A DNA stretch of 64,000 bases from Alphaproteobacteria bacterium. GTDB lineage: Bacteria > Pseudomonadota > Alphaproteobacteria > JAVJRE01. The position numbers and the translations under genes were made by a program. Position 1 is the first letter of the stretch. Each line of letters begins with the position of its first letter. Location of the stretch: positions 1-64,000 of the forward strand of contig JAVJRE010000007.1 in NCBI GenBank assembly GCA_040218575.1, in the 5' to 3' direction. Positions 62,535-64,000 of the stretch are shown one piece after another. The notes below the pieces were generated by a model. That model saw nothing but the letters and a program-made list of their open reading frames with translations, had not been told where the DNA came from and made no database searches.

Positions 62535-63292
62535 GACGCGGCGGCCGGGGTCGCAGACGCTGCCTGCGGGCCGGCAACCGGGACGCCGCCGCGGCGCACG
62601 GCGGTGATCTCGGCCAGGATCGAAACTGCGATCTCGGCCGGCGAGCGGGCGGCGATGGCCAGACCGATGGGCGCATGGATGCGGTCAAGCTGGGCCGCGG
62701 TCAGACCCTCGGCGGCCAGCCGCTCGCGCCGTTTGGCGTGGGTCCGGCGGCTGCCCAGGGCGCCGATATAGAAAGCCGGTCCGGGGCAGGCGACACGCAG
62801 GGCGGGATCGTCAATCTTCGGATCATGGGTCAGGACGGCGATGGCGGTGCCGCTGTCCGGTGGCGAGTTGCGCAGCACATCATCGGGCCAGGCCACCTGC
62901 AGATCACAGTCGGGAAAGCGCGCGTGCGTCGCGAAGGCGCCCCGCGGGTCGATGATCTGGACCGCATAGCCGGCGAGACGCGCCATGGGCGCCAGGGCCT
63001 GGGCGATATGAACGGCGCCGACGATGACCAGGCGTCGCGGCAGGGCATAGACATGGACGAACAGGCGAGGACCGTCACCACCTGGGCTGGCGGCCTCGCG
63101 CAGCAGGCCGGAGGCCTCTCCGGCCAGCATGGCCCGGGACTCGGCGATTTGCGCCGCGTCCAAAGACAGGGAGCCGGTGACAGAGTCGGCGGTGACCAGA
63201 GCCTGCGCCCCGTCGTTGAGATCGGTGACGGTGGCAACCGGCCGCTTGCGGCGGCCGGCCGCGACGATGGCGTCGAACAGGGCCGCCTTCAT
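62531..63292 (-). CDS. XdhC-family protein, C-terminal Rossmann domain part
   Basis: 253 residues. The XdhC Rossmann domain is recognised by LVIVGAVHIAQALAPMARLAGYAVQIIDPR, AIAVLTHDPKIDDPAL and YIGALGSRRTHAKRRERL, ending in IGLAIAARSPAEIAVSILAEI. XdhC/CoxI proteins deliver and sulfurate Mo cofactor to molybdenum hydroxylases. Start ATG overlaps the upstream stop. Confidence 0.92.
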   Translation of the reverse strand: MKAALFDAIVAAGRRKRPVATVTDLNDGAQALVTADSVTGSLSLDAAQIAESRAMLAGEASGLLREAASPGGDGPRLFVHVYALPRRLVIVGAVHIAQALAPMARLAGYAVQIIDPRGAFATHARFPDCDLQVAWPDDVLRNSPPDSGTAIAVLTHDPKIDDPALRVACPGPAFYIGALGSRRTHAKRRERLAAEGLTAAQLDRIHAPIGLAIAARSPAEIAVSILAEITAVRRGGVPVAGPQAASATPAAAS

Positions 63293-63654
63293 GAGTCGAG
63301 CCGCTCCACAAACACCTGGACGCGGCCGCCGCAGGCGAGGCCCACCGCCCAGGCGTCGTCATCGCTGACACCGAAGTCGAGAAGCTCGACGCCGCCCTGA
63401 CGGATAATCCGTTGCGCCGTTTCCACCACCGCGCCTTCGATGCAGCCACCGGACACCGAGCCGACGAAGTTGCCGTGTTCATCCACCGCCAACTGGCTGC
63501 CGACCGGCCGGGGCGATGAGCCCCATGTGCTGACCACAGTGGCCAGGGCAACGCCCAGGCCGGCGGCGCGCCAGCGGGCGGCGACGGCAATCGGATCGCC
63601 TGGTGCGGGGTCCATAGCCGGTGCGGGGGCTGGCGGGGGGTCGCTCTGGCTCAT
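63289..63654 (-). CDS. XdhC N-terminal domain protein (CoxI/CoxF-like)
   Basis: 121 residues. VALATVVSTWGSSPRPVGSQLAVD and GSVSGGCIEGAVVE are the XdhC/CoxI N-terminal motifs, with the conserved Cys of SGGC. Together with the next gene it makes one XdhC-like pair encoded separately, linked by ATGA overlaps on both sides. Confidence 0.92.
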   Translation of the reverse strand: MSQSDPPPAPAPAMDPAPGDPIAVAARWRAAGLGVALATVVSTWGSSPRPVGSQLAVDEHGNFVGSVSGGCIEGAVVETAQRIIRQGGVELLDFGVSDDDAWAVGLACGGRVQVFVERLDS

Positions 63655-64000
63655 GGGATGGCGGCTTTCATGTCAGGCGGCAGTTCGGGCGCAAGCGCGG
63701 CGGAACGGGGTTCGAAGCGACGCGGCGCCGGCCGTGACAGGTAGCGGGCCAGCGCCTCCAGACTCTTCAGATTGTGCACCGGCTGCCAATCGTCAACATG
63801 GCGGGCAATGACGGCCGCGCCTGTGGAGCGCGGTTCATAGGCCGCATAGCGCAGCAACGGGTTCAGCCAGATAAGACGGCGGGAAGAGCGGTGCAGCCGT
63901 TCCATTTCACGCTCCATGCCGGTGGCGCCTTCACGATCCAGGCCGTCGGTGATGAACAGAACCATCGCCCCTTGTGTCAGCACCCGCCGCGACCAGGTGC
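63651..64000 (-). CDS. CoxE-like VWA-domain protein, C-terminal fragment
   Basis: The frame runs off the right edge, leaving the last 116 residues. VLTQGAMVLFITDGLDREGATGMEREMERLHRSSRRLIWLNPLLRY and YAAYEPRSTGAAVI...HNLKSLEALARYL match the CoxE end of VWA proteins that, with CoxD (MoxR-type ATPase), mature Mo hydroxylases. ATGA overlap to the next gene. Confidence 0.9.
   Translation of the reverse strand, partial: TWSRRVLTQGAMVLFITDGLDREGATGMEREMERLHRSSRRLIWLNPLLRYAAYEPRSTGAAVIARHVDDWQPVHNLKSLEALARYLSRPAPRRFEPRSAALAPELPPDMKAAIP

Overview
The window is a dense stretch of a GC-rich bacterial chromosome, most likely from an alphaproteobacterium, probably near Rhodospirillales. Four things point there: a NadQ-type NAD regulator, the conserved gene orders rplM-rpsI-argC and hom-glpX-recJ, an AYRGAGR-type CoxL with CoxE/XdhC-like accessory genes, and TTAACC CtrA-like half-sites. 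This is an inference from gene content; there is no rRNA gene to confirm it.

Region 1 (1-11,000) is the most unusual part. After the end of a peptide-type ABC substrate-binding protein and a perfect terminator comes one probable operon of about 10.4 kb. It holds six paralogues of the histidine/phenylalanine ammonia-lyase (HAL/PAL) fold, arranged three plus three around a small membrane protein and an NlpC/P60 peptidase. All six have lost one residue in the loop that normally carries the Ala-Ser-Gly triad of the MIO prosthetic group. Five have also replaced the essential Ser (Ala in four, Pro in one), and the sixth keeps an Asn-Ser-Gly. The catalytic Tyr of the family motif QDxYSLR is Val in all six. 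Two of them carry histone-H1-like Lys/Arg/Ala/Pro tails. I know of no described system of this kind.

Region 2 (11,000-25,000) is mostly housekeeping: rplM-rpsI behind a structured leader, a GDSL hydrolase, argC, a gamma-carbonic-anhydrase-like protein, an OmpA-domain lipoprotein, hom, glpX and recJ. Then come an amidohydrolase broken by an in-frame TGA, tRNA-Glu, a quinone reductase-like flavoprotein, an unrecognised Cys-containing protein, and divergent nadA-nadC. A perfect 10+1+10 palindrome and a -10 box precede nadA.

Region 3 (25,000-33,000) has an SDR that lacks most catalytic residues, an MmgE/PrpD protein, a DUF1761 membrane protein, a luciferase-like monooxygenase, an IS3-family transposase remnant with 29-bp tandem repeats, the likely nadQ regulator, and an orphan molybdenum hydroxylase large subunit.

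Region 4 (33,000-60,800) is a mosaic of small transcription units. It includes two putative 2-oxoglutarate/Fe(II) oxygenases, two FkbM methyltransferases, a TRZ/ATZ-type amidohydrolase coupled to a YHYH protein, a non-pyrrolysine MttB-family protein, a frameshifted TauE/SafE exporter, two MFS transporters, a membrane histidine kinase, and a tandem DUF427 protein. It also holds a Stf0 sulfotransferase, a GST, an AHSA1 protein, a class I amidotransferase, a Tat-exported flavin amine oxidase, an M48-PDZ lipoprotein protease, an aldo/keto reductase, a MAPEG protein, a membrane/2Fe-2S/adenylate-cyclase fusion and a TPR protein.

Region 5 (60,873-64,000, minus strand) is a tightly overlapping operon for molybdenum hydroxylase maturation: CoxE-like, XdhC N-domain, XdhC C-domain, and a MoeA-like/MocA fusion. 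It could serve the orphan CoxL-type enzyme at 30.5 kb.
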